This document shows, in pieces, positions 1 to 11,209 of a stretch of DNA of 64,000 nt. A model generated the notes under the pieces. It saw only the letters and a list, made by a program, of their open reading frames with translations, was not told the DNA's origin and ran no database searches. This stretch comes from Dactylis glomerata (taxonomy: Eukaryota; Streptophyta; Magnoliopsida; Poales; Poaceae): the NCBI GenBank assembly GCA_007115705.1, contig QXEO01000235.1, positions 1,057,537 through 1,121,536 of the forward strand, given 5' to 3'. Position numbers and translations under genes: made by a program. Within the stretch, counting starts at the first letter, position 1. Each line of letters starts with the position of its first letter.

Positions 1-322
1 CCGCAGCTCCTCTCTACGATTGTCATCGGCGCAGATCCGGCGGTGTGGGCGTTCTAATTGCTCGCCGGAGTTTGGGTGTGCTCGCGGTGGCGGCGTCGGC
101 GGCTAGGGTTTTCGCGGCGGAGGAGAACGGGTTCGGAACCGAACTCGCCTCCCCGCGCGGTATAAGTAGGGGCCGGATGGGCCATAGTTCGGGGGCCTGA
201 GAATTTGGTTATCGGGCTGGGCCGTTTACAGGCTCCGTTAGCTCGCTGGCCCAGCACCGAAACCGTAAATCCGCCGGAATTTTACAGTTCCCGGCGATTT
301 ACGGTTACTGCTAGAGATGCTC
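1..322. mobile_element. Right end of a truncated Harbinger-like DNA transposon
   Basis: The block ends in ctagagatgctc, whose reverse complement begins GAGCATCTCTAG. It is followed by TAA at 323-325, the 3-bp target type used by PIF/Harbinger elements. The same kind of end (GAGCATNTCTA/C) bounds two complete elements at 36,433 and 47,179 in this window. The left end lies outside the window, so the target duplication cannot be checked. Read on the minus strand, the block has a TATA-like run near 160-170 followed by GC-rich sequence with a short open frame (54-257) that I do not recognise. Confidence 0.5.
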
Positions 323-325
323 TAA

Positions 326-460
326 GGAGGCACATAGTCTAGCTAGAAGCGTTGTTTATGATAACCAGGGCCGCCAAGTGTGGCTAAATGGGTCGCCGTT
401 GGGCTTTTGTAGAATTTTGTCTCTTAATGAATAATAAAGGCGGTTCCCCTTAAAAAAGAT
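326..460 (+). mobile_element. Possible 3' end of a LINE-like retroelement
   Basis: The segment resembles the 3' tails of plant LINEs: a short T-rich stretch, then cttaatgaataataaaggc, a short spacer and an A-run near 450-458. No coding sequence is left. The call rests on resemblance only; a gene 3' UTR could look similar. Confidence 0.3.
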
Positions 461-2070
461 ATGCTATTTTACGTCATCTATGTTTAAATAGTCTAACAAA
501 AATATCTTATATTCAGGATCTCGGACGCAATATTATAATCGGGTTGTTTGTATAAACAAAATAAGAGACTGAGCTCACGGGAAAACACCCTGGCGGTTCC
601 ATGCATGAGTCATGGTATACGATTCTAGTCACAAGAGAATTCAGATCTCTGCCCTCCTGCGCATATTTGCCACTGATGTTTACTACCGTTTTTTCATAAT
701 GTAAGACCTTTTGGTAGGCTATTTTGATACAAACTTTAGCAAGGCTTGTTGTTTGTGCATCCTTTTGTCCTTTTTCGTAATTTGCGTGATTGATGTTGCG
801 TGACAATTGCCCCATTCAGAATCTCAGCAGGAATGCACGATCAACAACCCACCGGTTCCAATAATAATTCATCAACGCCTTGAAACCGTGGAGATCTCAT
901 GTCGTGCACCCGCCCCCGGTTTCTGACTTTCTCCACACCTGTTCGCCACAATTCTTGTTTGCAAATTTACATCCGGTGTCACGGGTCACTAGCTGCCGGA
1001 GAAGGTAGCAGCGCTAGTCCATGCATGCGCATCAGGCAAACGACTGGCTGCCGGTGAGATTGAACGCTAGGTTGTCGCTGAGCACCAGCTGCAACACAGA
1101 GGGGAAACAACAGAACGCAAGATCAAATCGAAGATTTTCTCCCTGCAACTGGCATGTTTTTCGACAGCGATGTGAGTGATTGCAAGCTTGTAGGTTTCCA
1201 TCCGTCCAAAAAGGCTGTATTAAGGGAGGGATGCATGCATCCTCATGATCCTCAATGCATATGGTCACTGACCAGGTGGTTAGAGATATCCTCATCCCCT
1301 AAATCATATCCTCTAAGCCAAACCGCCCTTAGGTGCCACTAGCTAGGAGAGGACACACTACCGGAGGAGGAGCCATGGCTTGGTACGTGCAAACAGGGTA
1401 CATCGCACTAGCAGCCATGAGAGGCGAAGTTAGACGAAGATACTAATCTCGTGTGTGCCTCCACCGGCATGTGTGCCTTGTGTGGCAATCCAGACCATAC
1501 TTACATACTCTTCCAGTACGTGCTTGGGACCCCATCTGCTTTGCAGAGCACTCTAGACTCATCAAACTTTCGGTAGGTCAAGATAAGAGGGTTTTGTGGT
1601 TTTGTTGTACGGCCCATTGCTAGATCAAGTCAAACACTAGAAACAAATACACAATTGATGGCGTTTTTCCGAGGTTCTATAGAAAGTGTCGATCTATTTG
1701 CACGTATGAAAGCTTGTGGCTGAGGCCTGAGCGCCAGGGAGAAGATGGAGGAAGCGATTCGGTCAGGGACATAACGACTAGTTAGGCAGTCCCGGTTTAT
1801 CTCCCTAGCTAAAGCCTTTCACGGCTTGCATCTGAACTGTGTTGACCTATGTGTATTATGTGCGGGTATCTTTTCGTCGATGTTGTAAGAACTCACCATC
1901 ATGTTTCAATTTATAGACAACTTATATGCAGTCCGGCATAACCCTAACCATAAATGGGAGATTACAAACAATATGATTCTCCTCGATTTAACAAAATAAT
2001 AATATATTACGAGATCATGACAAGGTCTTACTACACTCTTTCCTCATGGGGATAGGAGCAAATCCTCTAT
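461..2070. other. Intergenic sequence, no gene recognised
   Basis: Short open frames occur on both strands (for example 1032-1295 minus and 1154-1342 plus), but they overlap each other, have no recognisable domain and show no splice context. I see no tRNA, rRNA or intact transposon here. Confidence 0.5.
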
Positions 2071-2546
2071 ACACCGCACACCCTCTGTGTTTGTGTTTGC
2101 GACGCACACCCTTGGTATGTTTTTGGGCCAGGCAATTATCGCAGTTCGGGTTTCTTGGTTTTCTATTCGGCTTCATAACTTTGTGTCTGGTTTTAAGGTT
2201 TTTCTACTAATTTTTTAGTTTTTTGGTTCATTTTTGAAAGAAAAAAATCAGATTTGAAAAATATTTAGTTTTGAATCTTTCCAATATTTGGGAAAATATA
2301 CATTCGAAAATATGTTATGTTTTAAAATATTTAAATTTTAATAATATTAAGAATTTGAAAACACTTCAAAATTTGATTTAAGACATGTTCACATTTAAAT
2401 ATGTTTAGATTTAAATATGTTCATTATTTAGGTTTGGTTTCATATTAGAATTTGAAATACTTTATTTAATATTTAAGTGATTTTTTAGTCCCTTTAATTG
2501 ACATAGATACAAATACTCTACTAGGATGATGCACAAGAAAAGGTCA

Positions 2547-2584
<38 letters not shown>

Positions 2585-3215
2585 CTTGTCACTAGTTCAA
2601 ATCTGGTTCCTAGCAGAGAAAAAAAAAGATCTACCGAATAGGTAAAGATCTATCGAATAGGTATTGAAATCTTTATTTTAGAAAAATCTAAAAAAAATAG
2701 ATTAAAAATGTTCAAATATAAAAAAACTAGATTTTTAAAAGCTTCAAATTTTGAAATGGTCAAATTTAGGAATATACATAGTTAAAGTTGTTCAGATTTT
2801 GCAAAACACAAAAAGAAATATAAAAGAAAGAGCATAAAAAGGAAAAAAATAAAAGAACAAAAAATTGGGGTTTTTGTTTTTTATTTTCAAAAAATGTCTA
2901 CATTTTAAAATGTTCATTTGAAATGCTTTGTTTCTGAAAAATCATTTCTGTAAAATATTCAAATTAATAATTACTCAAATAAAAAAATTCAAAATTTCAA
3001 AACTATAAAATTTATAAATGTGTGATTTAAGAAATATTCATATTTTAAAATATGTTTAATTTATAAATGCAAAACTTAACGGAAAATAAACAACAACAAA
3101 AGAAATACAAATACAAAAGGAAAAGGAAAAAAAACAAAAAAGTGGAATACTTGATGGGTCGCGGCCCACCTAAGCCCCACGGGGTACGCAGGGTGGGGGT
3201 GTGCGGCTTCGTGCA
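2071..3215. mobile_element. AT-rich block with GC-rich, loosely inverted flanks; possible DNA transposon
   Basis: The interior (about 2,170-3,140) is strongly AT-rich with many repeats of aaatttgaaa-type words. The left flank contains accgcacaccctctgtg near 2,070 and gggccagg near 2,127. The right flank contains gcggcccacc and gggtgggggtgtgcgg near 3,160-3,210, which is loosely the inverse of the left flank. I could not find a clean target-site duplication. It may be a degraded terminal-inverted-repeat element. A plastid-type tRNA copy sits inside it. Confidence 0.3.
2543..2615 (+). tRNA. trnF-GAA: Plastid-type tRNA-Phe(GAA) copy in nuclear DNA, probably inactive
   Basis: The 73 bases fold as a tRNA without introns: D-arm with agctcagttggtagagc, anticodon arm gagga-ctgaaaa-tcctc with anticodon GAA at 2576-2578, and T-arm with gttcaaatc. 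The sequence matches the plastid/mitochondrial trnF-GAA type rather than nuclear tRNA-Phe. Compared with the plastid gene as I know it, the acceptor stem has lost at least two base pairs (C2545 opposite A, A2547 opposite C), and the variable-loop region also differs. The surroundings are AT-rich and carry no other plastid sequence that I recognise. It is most likely an old organelle-derived insertion and a tRNA pseudogene. Confidence 0.8.
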
Positions 3216-5150
3216 ATGCACCTCTTAAAACGATGTATAAGGGCCCCCTAGTTTAGGGGCACAAATATGTGGTGTTCACTAGGTGACATCACGCGCCTTG
3301 CTGCTGGAAATTATATTAATAATTGTATGTTTGCTCTCAAAATTGACTATGTTGAAGGACTAACAAAAAATAAACTTAATTATCAGCAATTGGTAATGTA
3401 TGAGAAAAAAATAGTGGCAGCCTCGTTGAAAATAGATACCATTGTCAAATACCTTTATTTTACATCATTCCGTAAATATGGGCGTGACGAATAGGTGGTG
3501 CTAAACAACAATATTTGATAAATCTAAATCATTTTTTTGACTGATCCTGAATATATATTATCATGATCTGCACTTAAATCTAATATTATATTATGTGCTC
3601 GGTCAAATGTCCAACAAAAATAACTCCGCAATGCCCTGTTCGCCGATGTATTCTATGGCAACACGGTTTGCCGAATGCCTGCTCTTGACAAAGCCTTTGC
3701 CAAGGTTTGGGGCGTTTGCCCAGTATCCCTAACACAGGGCAAATCCCTTAAGTCATGTAGTGTATCTCTCCTTGTTCTAGTAAACAGGTGGAGCATAAAA
3801 CATTACAACGAAATTGGTTTATGAAGTTGAACAAAATAGCCAATGAAGATAATGGTTTGTCATTCATAATTTCAGATGAGACACCGAAGGAAGAGGAATC
3901 ATGAGTGTTGCTAAACACGTTGTGGAATAAATACAACACCTTAACAGTTCCACGCTGTACTCATCCAGGCATAGCCAATAGTGGCTTTGGAATCCAAGAT
4001 GGGATACTAATTTTGCTGGACAGTACAAACTTCCGGACAGCTTAAGAAAAAGCTACAGACCATAGTACTTACTGCTTTAATGTAATTTCCGATGGTTAGG
4101 GTATAAATCTGTAAGGTTAAACTATTCTTCCTTTTTCATTGTCCAAATCAGAAAAGAGATCGAGGCAGTGGTTTGCATGTGTGCTGATATTTTCCTCCTT
4201 AATCTGCATAAACTAAAAAGGAAGCTATCAAAGTCTGAACTAAACATCTTTTTATCTCTAAATCGAGATATACTAAGCACATTTTGTGTGTCCAAACAAA
4301 GTAATAAAAAATCTGAACGGGGGCATATATATCACAAAATGATTTGTGTCTGACCAACTGTGCACACACATCCCTCCAAAAATGGGTTAGAATAGCAAAA
4401 CTGCAGTTCTTGATTTGTCCTTTCTCTGCATAGTTGGATAAAAGAGACTGAATAAATACATACGTGTAAAATTCAGAAATCAAGATCCATAAAATTCAAG
4501 TATATGGGGATCCTAACCTTAGGTCTTATTAGTAGGAAAGTAGACAATATGGCATGCGATGATTAATATCCATTTTAATCCTTCACGTAGAATACGTTAT
4601 TGGCCTTCAACTGCAACAAATAGTGGAGCTGCATCAAAGATAGGGAACTGTAACACACATGATGCTTGATATTAACACACATAGCTGTGATCTTCTTAGT
4701 TTAGGATGTGGCATCATGCTTTCTAATGTGTCACACACAGGAAATGACTCGAAGAATAAGACATGTGTCTACCCTGTCCGGCCCAATAACTTATACTCAC
4801 TCTGTCTCAAAATAATTATCTCAACTTCATCCAGATACATATGTATTGCGACATGTTTTAGTGTGTAGATACATGTCTATCTAGAAAAAGTTGAGACAAC
4901 TAATTTAGAGCAAGGGTATTATTTATTTTGGTCTAGCAAAACACATTTCTCGAGTTCGTTGCAGCTTAACCTTGTTGAGTACTAGTATATATTGTGGTAT
5001 TTGTGAGAATTATTCAGGCACAACTTCCCCTCTTACTTCTAAAAACATGTTTGATCCTAATTTTTTTATATTTTTTTCTTATTTTCTCCCAGAATTTTCA
5101 AGTCCTAATGTATTTTCTCCAATACCCACTAGTGGATTAGGAATTTAGGA
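3216..5150. other. Intergenic sequence with CACTA-like and MITE remnants
   Basis: Around 3,640-3,735 the words cggtttgccgaatgcc and gcgtttgcccagtatcc recall the tttgccgagtg motif repeated in subterminal regions of grass CACTA transposons. Around 4,795-4,900, tactcactctgtctcaaa and aaaagttgagacaac look like the two arms of a decayed Stowaway-like MITE whose right end is lost. Small open frames (3,267-3,494 plus; 4,199-4,483 minus) show no recognisable domain. Confidence 0.35.
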
Positions 5151-5880
5151 TACTAGAAGAATACCCGCACGTTGCAGCAGAAATCTCTTTAAAAACTTTA
5201 CGATGTATAGGACACATGAAATTGTCTACTAAAATATAAGAATTCAATTGGTCACAATATTCAAGGGTTAAATTTAATTAAAGTAAAATTGTTGTGTATT
5301 TTACAACAAAAAATAGTGAAGTGGTCAATTGTATGTTTTAAAAGAATTGATGAGGTGGATATATTATATGCAAAGATATACTATAATTAATTAATCTTAG
5401 TGGGATGATATGGATAATTGATTGGCTAATATAGTGGGTGATGTGGATAACTTGCATGTTGAGATAGATAATTTAAATGACCCCCTAGTGAAGTTTTGCT
5501 TTATAAAATATATAGATGAGGTTACATAGGGATTTGACAGTATTGAGTGAGGGTAGGAGTCTCACCGCTCCATATGGTGATTATCTCCACTAGTCCACTA
5601 ATCCCCTCAAAACTCCCTTTCTTCCTAAGACTTAGCTCATGGCCCATGCTAGAGGTTCTCGTGAAACTGTAAACATGGTCAACAAATTTCTCGAGAAAAA
5701 AGAACATCAGAGACAGGAGATGAAATGCTCCAACATCTTAATAATTCAAGAACGTCTGTGTTTTATCCAGGCTTAGAGAAGTCTCAGCTCTGAAGTCAAC
5801 AACCAGTAGCTACATGAACTTATTAGCAGCACGTACGCATATATGTCACATATAGACATCGATCATCCATCCATGACCCA
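5151..5880. other. Repeat-derived sequence downstream of the At4g14100-like gene
   Basis: Near 5,153 the word gaatacccgcacgttgcagc belongs to a motif seen at many grass repeat ends (a related word, gcccgtgcttcgctacgg, occurs near 29,668). The following 350 bases are AT-rich. From about 5,700 to 5,880 lies the probable 3' UTR of the minus-strand gene that ends at 5,881. Confidence 0.3.
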
Positions 5881-6735
5881 TCAGAACGCTGCGGCTCCAG
5901 CAAATTTCCTGAGTAGCCTGCCCGCGTCCATGCCACTCGAAATCGTGACATGATCCCCGTCTACCTTGTTCTTCCTTTCCCCGTCGTCCGGAAAGCAGTG
6001 CGCGGGGGCCTGCCACTGGGAGTCGTCTTCGAGCACCACACCGACCTCGAAGCTCATCACGAACTGCTGTATCCCTGTCACTGCAAAATGCAGAAACGAA
6101 TTCGTAATACAATGCTTGGGACATGATGTTCTACCGGATTTCAGATTTCAAAGTTGAAGTTTGGGGGTTCAGAAAACTGGTTTTATCGGATTTCAGAACG
6201 GACCGAATCTTGTGGGCTCAGCTAGCAAGCAATAACCATGAACAGGGACAATGTAGAGCGTACCATCAAGGAAGTTCCACCGGACGGGGCGGCGCGTGAG
6301 CACGTCCTCGTAGTAGACGACGAACCCCTCCTTGCCCCAGAGGTGGCAGTCGATCCCGCCGGTGTTCTCGCGGCCTAGGTAGACGCCGTCGGCGAGCCAA
6401 TCCGGTCGCAGCACCCCGACGGCGAACTGCTCCGTGCGGCAGGTGGCGGGGTCGAAGTAGAAGGTAGTGCCGTTGTTCCACTCCACGTCGTACAGCGGGT
6501 CGGCGGAGAGCTGGTAACGGATCAGGTTCAGGTTGCGCCGCCGCGGCCAGTCGTAGTAGAGGTCCGTCAGGCGCAGCGGCGGGCCCGTGGACGCCATGGA
6601 GACATTGGTCAGGTTCGTGAACAGCACGGCGTGGAACTGATCCGGCCACCGCGCCGGCCGGTCGGGCGTGTCCGTGGCTGCTGCCGCGGTGGCGGTGGCG
6701 GCGACGAGCAGGAGCTGGAGCAGTGGCCATGCCAT
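5881..6735 (-). CDS. At4g14100-like secreted protein, two exons
   Basis: Two exons, complement(6264..6735) and complement(5881..6080), join in frame to give 223 residues. The donor is GATG|GTACGC and the acceptor TTTTGCAG|TGACAG. I chose the methionine at 6735 because it opens directly onto a signal peptide (MAWPLLQLLL then Ala-rich); an upstream in-frame ATG at 6783 would put polar residues before it. The mature part shows the signature of plant At4g14100-like proteins: WPDQFHAVLF, then DLYYDWPRRRNLN, DVEWNNGT, a D-C pair in the RTEQFAVGVLRP block, GIDCHLW, YYEDVLTRRPVRW, and, in exon 2, FVMSFEVGVVLED followed by QWQAPAHCF. The biochemical role of the family is not established. Paired cysteines and NGT/NLT sites fit a secreted glycoprotein. 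The product is probably intact; expression was not examined. Confidence 0.85.
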
Positions 6736-7094
6736 GTCGTAGGACCTTATCTTCGGACCTGTCTGCTGGTGACTGGTGACCACTGCTGGCTGACCATAGG
6801 CGACGGCAGCAAACAGGATTCATGTGTTGCAGTTTCAGCCGCACAGGCTTTGAGATTCGTCAAGTTACAGTCTTACAGATAGAATTGAGACCAGCCTGCA
6901 CGAAAATATGATGTTGCTACTCATCACTCGCCTATACTCAGTGTAACTTAGTATCATCTAACGACTCCGTGTTTAAGTCAAGAAACTGAGAATATTCAGA
7001 CATGCACACAAAAAAGCTCTCAATTTAGTTCTTCAGAATGACAAAATGTTCACAATTTCAGTAAGCTGTTCAAGAAAAATCAGTACGAAACATA
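6736..7094. other. Upstream region of the At4g14100-like gene
   Basis: This is the presumed promoter and 5' UTR of the minus-strand gene starting at 6735. I did not find a convincing TATA box or other defined element. It runs into the tandem-repeat region at about 7,095. Confidence 0.4.
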
Positions 7095-8475
7095 TCACAA
7101 CGAATTTGTGATATGGTTTGACAACCAGACTATCTCTGTCCGTGAAATGAATGACATGGTTGCATTTTCTTTTATAATGACATGGTTGGTAGTTGCACAC
7201 CATATGAGCACCAGATCAAATACTTGCCATCTTAGCATTAAGTTATATAACATAAAATCCCTCTTTAGTGCTTCTAAACATGTTGAGAATTTGAGCAAGA
7301 AAGTGATCTAGATCAAATTGTGATATGATTTGGCAATCGGACCATCTCTGTCCGTGGATGTCATGGCTGCTGCAAATCACATCAATTTACCCATATTAAA
7401 TCCTCTTTTCTCTTCAGAGGCATCTGCATCACATTCACATTCACAAACATGAAAAATCGAACGCACATTCTGTAGGAAAATATGCAACTATATTACATTA
7501 CCCCCAAACCAATTCCAAAATCCAAACAAATTCTCAATTCAGTTCTTCAGATTAACAAAAGGTTCAGAACTTAAGTAAGAAACTGATCACAGCCAATTTG
7601 TGATATGGTTTGACAACCAGACTATCTCTGTCCGTGAATTGAATGACATGGTTGCTAGTTGCACACAAGATAAAATTCTTCACTCCAAGAAACTCTCAGT
7701 TTCGTAGTGCTTCTAAACAAAATGTTCAGAATTGAGCAAGAAAGTGATCCAGATCAATTTTGTGATATGATTTGACAATCGGACCATCCAGATCATGGCT
7801 GCTAGCTGCAAATCACAGCAATTTACCCACTAAATCCTCTTCTCTTCAGGGGCATCTGCATCACATTCACATTTCCAAACATGAAAAATGGAAGCACACT
7901 CTGTAACAAAATATGCAGCTATATTATATTACCCACAAACAAATTCCAAAATCCACACTAGCAGTATTGTTTATCAACCCAAGCCATCGAATGATATGAT
8001 TTGACAATCAGACCATCTAGATCATGGCTGCTAGCTGCAAATCACAGCAATTTACCCACTAAATCCTCTTCTCTTCAGGGGCATCTGCATCACATTCACA
8101 TTTCCAAACATGAAAAATGGAAGCACACTCTCTAACAAAATATGCAGCTATATTATATTACCCATAAACCAATTCCAGAATCCACACTAGCACTATTGTT
8201 TATCAACAACCCAAGCCATCCAATGATGAACAGCCATCGAATGATATGATTTGACAATCGGACCATCTAGATCATGGCTGCTAGCTGCAAATTAAGCAAT
8301 TTACCCACAAAATCCTCTTCTCTTCAGGGGCATCTGCATCACATTCACATTTCCAAACATGAAAAATGGAAGCACACTCTGTAAGCAAGTATGCAGCTAT
8401 ATTACCCACAAACCAATTCCAAAATCCACACTAGCAGTATTGTTTATCAACAACGCAAACCATCGAACGATGAAC
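7095..8475. repeat. Tandem repeat, units of about 230-250 bp plus older diverged copies
   Basis: The anchor word tgatatgatttgacaatc recurs at 7763, 7992 and 8242 (spacings 229 and 250). Each copy is followed by atcatggctgctagctgcaaat, ttacccac, ctcttctcttcaggggcatc and the block ending in a run of caaaccaattcca. The 250-bp unit carries an extra ~21 bp (ccaatgatgaacagccatcg). More diverged versions of the same modules lie at 7,110, 7,320 and 7,598 (tgatatggtttgacaacc), spaced so that they suggest an older, longer unit of about 485 bp. The array lies immediately 3' of the gene ending at 8521 and may be partly transcribed in its 3' UTR. Confidence 0.8.
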
Positions 8476-8520
8476 AGCTAATAACACGACCGCCATTCCC
8501 AGCATCCCAATCGACCATAC

Positions 8521-9876
8521 TCAGATCCTGCGAACTGAAGATGACGATCGCATGCCGACCCTCCTATCCTTGATCGCTGAAGTCTTGGTGGCAGTGGCAC
8601 AGGACGACGCGCCAGAAGGCTTCTTCATCTCCTTGCTGCTTCTCAGAGAAGACCTCATGGCGCTGAGGCCGCCGGCGGCCCTGTAGCTCAGCGAGGACTC
8701 TGCTGCCGGCATGGACCTCCTCACCACGGACTCGGCGCCGGTCTTTTTGGCGCTCCGCCGCTTGGAGAGCTCGACGGCGATGCAGGGATCCTCGGCCATC
8801 GCCCCCGCCTCCTCCTCGTCGGCCGTGTACCAACCGTGCTTGCGCTTGAGCCGCTCATTGCGCCGCGCGGAGTAGAGGTCGTACAACCTGCCCCTCTCGA
8901 ACAGCGGGCTGGTCGGCGCCACAGTCGCCTTCCAGTCATCCATGCTAGTGTCGGCGAGGTTGAAAGCCACCTCGTCATCGTCTTGGAAGCCGAGGTTCTC
9001 TTTCCCGGCCGCTCTTGCTGCCGGCGGTGGCGAGACAGAGCGATCCAGCTTCGCGCGCGGACTGGCCTCAAGGTAGGAGTAGGACGGCGGCGGGAGAGAG
9101 CAGATGGACGAACGCATCGGGGTACGGGCCTTCTTGCTCAGTCCTGCACAACGGATTAGTGACAGAAAGAGTGCATCAGGACACGGGCAATTTGTGACAA
9201 TTCAGAAGTTCACAATATTACAGTGATAAAAGCAGAATTTCAGAACACGGACTTTTATCATCAGATCAGAAATGGAACTGGGAAAGCAGACTAAGCACAA
9301 CCCCATTTGTCCATCCAAAACAGTTTTGTTTTTCTTTTACCGCAGAAAGGAGACAGGTAGCAATTGCTCGCCACCGAAATCAAGGTACGAGCGGAGATTG
9401 CACATTTGCGCACCTAATCATTCAAGTTTTTAATTACGCATCTAAATCTAAAACAGAAAGAGAAAGAACGCACTGAATCACGGCAAAAACTCTTTGACCA
9501 ACGATCTTCTAGCCATCAAGAATCAGCTGGGATTTTTGACAGAGATGGTTCAGATCCATGAGAAAATCGGCACAGGAAACATAAAAGATTGCGCAGGCTG
9601 TCTACAAGACAATCATACACCCAACAACTGGATCTGAACCTCGACTAACCGGTTGCTCCATCCGATCACAAGAACAAGAAAACGAGAAGCAGAGCAAATC
9701 AAAGAAACTCGATGCATCCATCCAACAGGGGAAAGGGGTCCGTAGCAGAACACCGAAATAATACCTGGCGAGGCGATGTGGACGGAGGACGCCAAGGGCG
9801 GACGGCCGCCGGCAGCACGACTAGGCCGCGGGCGGAGCCGGCGCGGGGAGACGGCGAGCGGCGGCCGGCGGTCCAT
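8521..9876 (-). CDS. Basic, serine-rich protein with a KEN motif; family not recognised
   Basis: Two exons, complement(9765..9876) and complement(8521..9143), join in phase (CCAG|GTATTA to TTGTGCAG|GACTG) to give 244 residues. The extra first exon is supported by the clean frame and by an Arg/Pro-rich start. A probable 5'-UTR intron lies upstream (donor near 10,004, acceptor CCTCACAG near 9,916). Visible features: Arg/Pro-rich N-terminus (1-27), K-E-N at 85-87 and an RxxL at 67-70 (both candidate degradation signals for the anaphase-promoting complex), an acidic patch FQDDDE, a block TSPLFERGRLYDLYSARRN near 114-132 that looks conserved, a Lys/Arg-rich stretch RLKRKHG, and a Ser/Lys/Arg-rich C-terminus. 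It is probably nuclear. I do not recognise the family, and the cell-cycle reading of KEN is only an inference. Confidence 0.7.
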
Positions 9877-10075
9877 GGATCGATCGGCTCAGCCAACGAA
9901 GACGAAGAAGGATCTGTGAGGGGCAGGCGAAAGAGAAGACGAATTGTAAGAATCAAAATCGTCAGATCGATCCCGTCGAGGAAGGAAGGGATCCACCACC
10001 TACCGGGTGCGGCGGCGGCGGCGGCGAGGTGGGAGGGGATTCTCTCTCCTCGGGTGGAGACGGGGTTTTAAGGGG
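9877..10075 (-). promoter_or_regulatory. 5' UTR with a probable short leader intron for the gene at 8521-9876
   Basis: On the minus strand a GC-rich leader (CCG repeats near 10,010-10,030) is followed by GTAGGTGGTGG near 10,004, pyrimidine-rich sequence and CCTCACAG near 9,916. That is a plausible intron of about 90 bp, ending some 40 bases before the ATG. The upstream sequence to about 10,300 would hold the promoter; I saw no clear TATA box. Confidence 0.4.
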
Positions 10076-11000
10076 AGGGGAAAGCTCGAACGGTCGAATC
10101 GGCCTTTTGAATTGTCTCGGCCCGAACATTGCTGATGTCAAGACCTATCCACGTGGCAGGACTCCACAGAAGCAAAGGCTGGGTTGGGATTTTGGTTTGA
10201 TTTCGCATGCTTTGATGGGATGGAGTAATGGGGGCGCCATGGTCCAAATTTTCTCAAAATTCATATTTAATAGTGTCCTAAAATACTAAATCTGGAGGAT
10301 TGAGAAGATCCGGAAGCAGGATCCCTCAAACTCCTCCCCTTCTCGCATTTTATCATCAACGCACCTCCCCCAACAACACCTTGCTGAAGCCAGCGATGCT
10401 GTGACGACCACTAGAGAGACGAGCATACAAGGAGATGGTGGCATGCAATGAACTCAAGGGTGTGATGAGTGCAGCTCGTCGGTGCGAGAGAAGAACCTAG
10501 ATGTTGTGGGCATAGAGTATTTGAGGAGGGCGAGGCGGCGTGGGAGCAACACCGGACGCGGGCATAAGTTGGCAGGGACGGTGGTGGCAGAGTAGAGCGA
10601 CAACATCGAATGCAGGGAAGAGGGGTTCTAGGGTTAGGGTTCTAGGCCAACAACCTTTTTTTAGCGGTCTGATAGCAACCTCGTTCGGGCGTGGATGGCC
10701 ACCAAATAGCCACGCCCTTACGGGAGACATGTGAAGAATAACGAATTGTGAAGGTTGGTTCGATGCCAACAGACATTCGTAGAAAATAATCAGAAATTAT
10801 AGATCCGGGCCACTAAAAGGGAGTGAAACTGTACAAGGATGTGCCAAAAAGAAAGCCTCTGCACAGATGGATCACATATGATATATATATGAGTACGAGC
10901 GTGGCCCGACTAGCTCATTGTCATAACATTCTAACATTATGTTAACTAGCAATCTATTTTGTGTGACCATGGTCATCCGCCCAGGATCAAACGGTTCACA
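10076..11000. other. Intergenic, no gene recognised
   Basis: Small overlapping frames in both directions (10,497-10,769 minus, 10,540-10,734 plus) have no recognisable domain. The words ctagggttagggttctagg near 10,627 resemble a couple of telomere-type repeats but are too short to mean anything. Confidence 0.4.
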
Positions 11001-11007
11001 CTAAGAT

Positions 11008-11193
11008 CAGTGGCGGAGGCAGAAAAAATGAATTAGGGGGGCCAGAGCGAAATTTTAGCTATTAGGGGGGCCAGAGATGAAAAATGTGTAGACTTTAGCT
11101 GTATTTTAGCATAAGGAAGCAGGGACCTAGGCAGAAATACCAAATCTTAGGGGGGGCCAGGGCCCCTGCTGGTCCCCCCTGTCTCCGCCACTG
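11008..11193. mobile_element. Non-autonomous hAT-type element with a perfect 8-bp target duplication
   Basis: The terminal inverted repeats are cagtggcggaggcag at 11008-11022 and ctgtctccgccactg at 11179-11193 (one mismatch over 15 bases). They are flanked by identical 8-bp copies actaagat at 11000-11007 and 11194-11201. An 8-bp duplication and CAGTG ends fit the hAT superfamily. The 186-bp element has no coding capacity. Inside, runs such as ttaggggggccag repeat three times. Confidence 0.8.
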
Positions 11194-11209
11194 ACTAAGA
11201 TACCGGTTT

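Noticed and set aside
3267..3494. 75-codon plus-strand frame
   Set aside because: AT-rich, no domain, no splice or promoter context.
6266..6844. 192-codon frame overlapping the At4g14100-like gene
   Set aside because: A shifted-frame shadow, Arg/His/Pro-rich, while the other frame carries the signal peptide and family motifs.
7095..8475. CRISPR-like array
   Set aside because: Units are 229-250 bp without short direct repeats and unique spacers, and the genome is eukaryotic.
10620..10650. Telomere-like ctagggttagggtt
   Set aside because: Only two units; too short to indicate a telomere or interstitial telomeric array.
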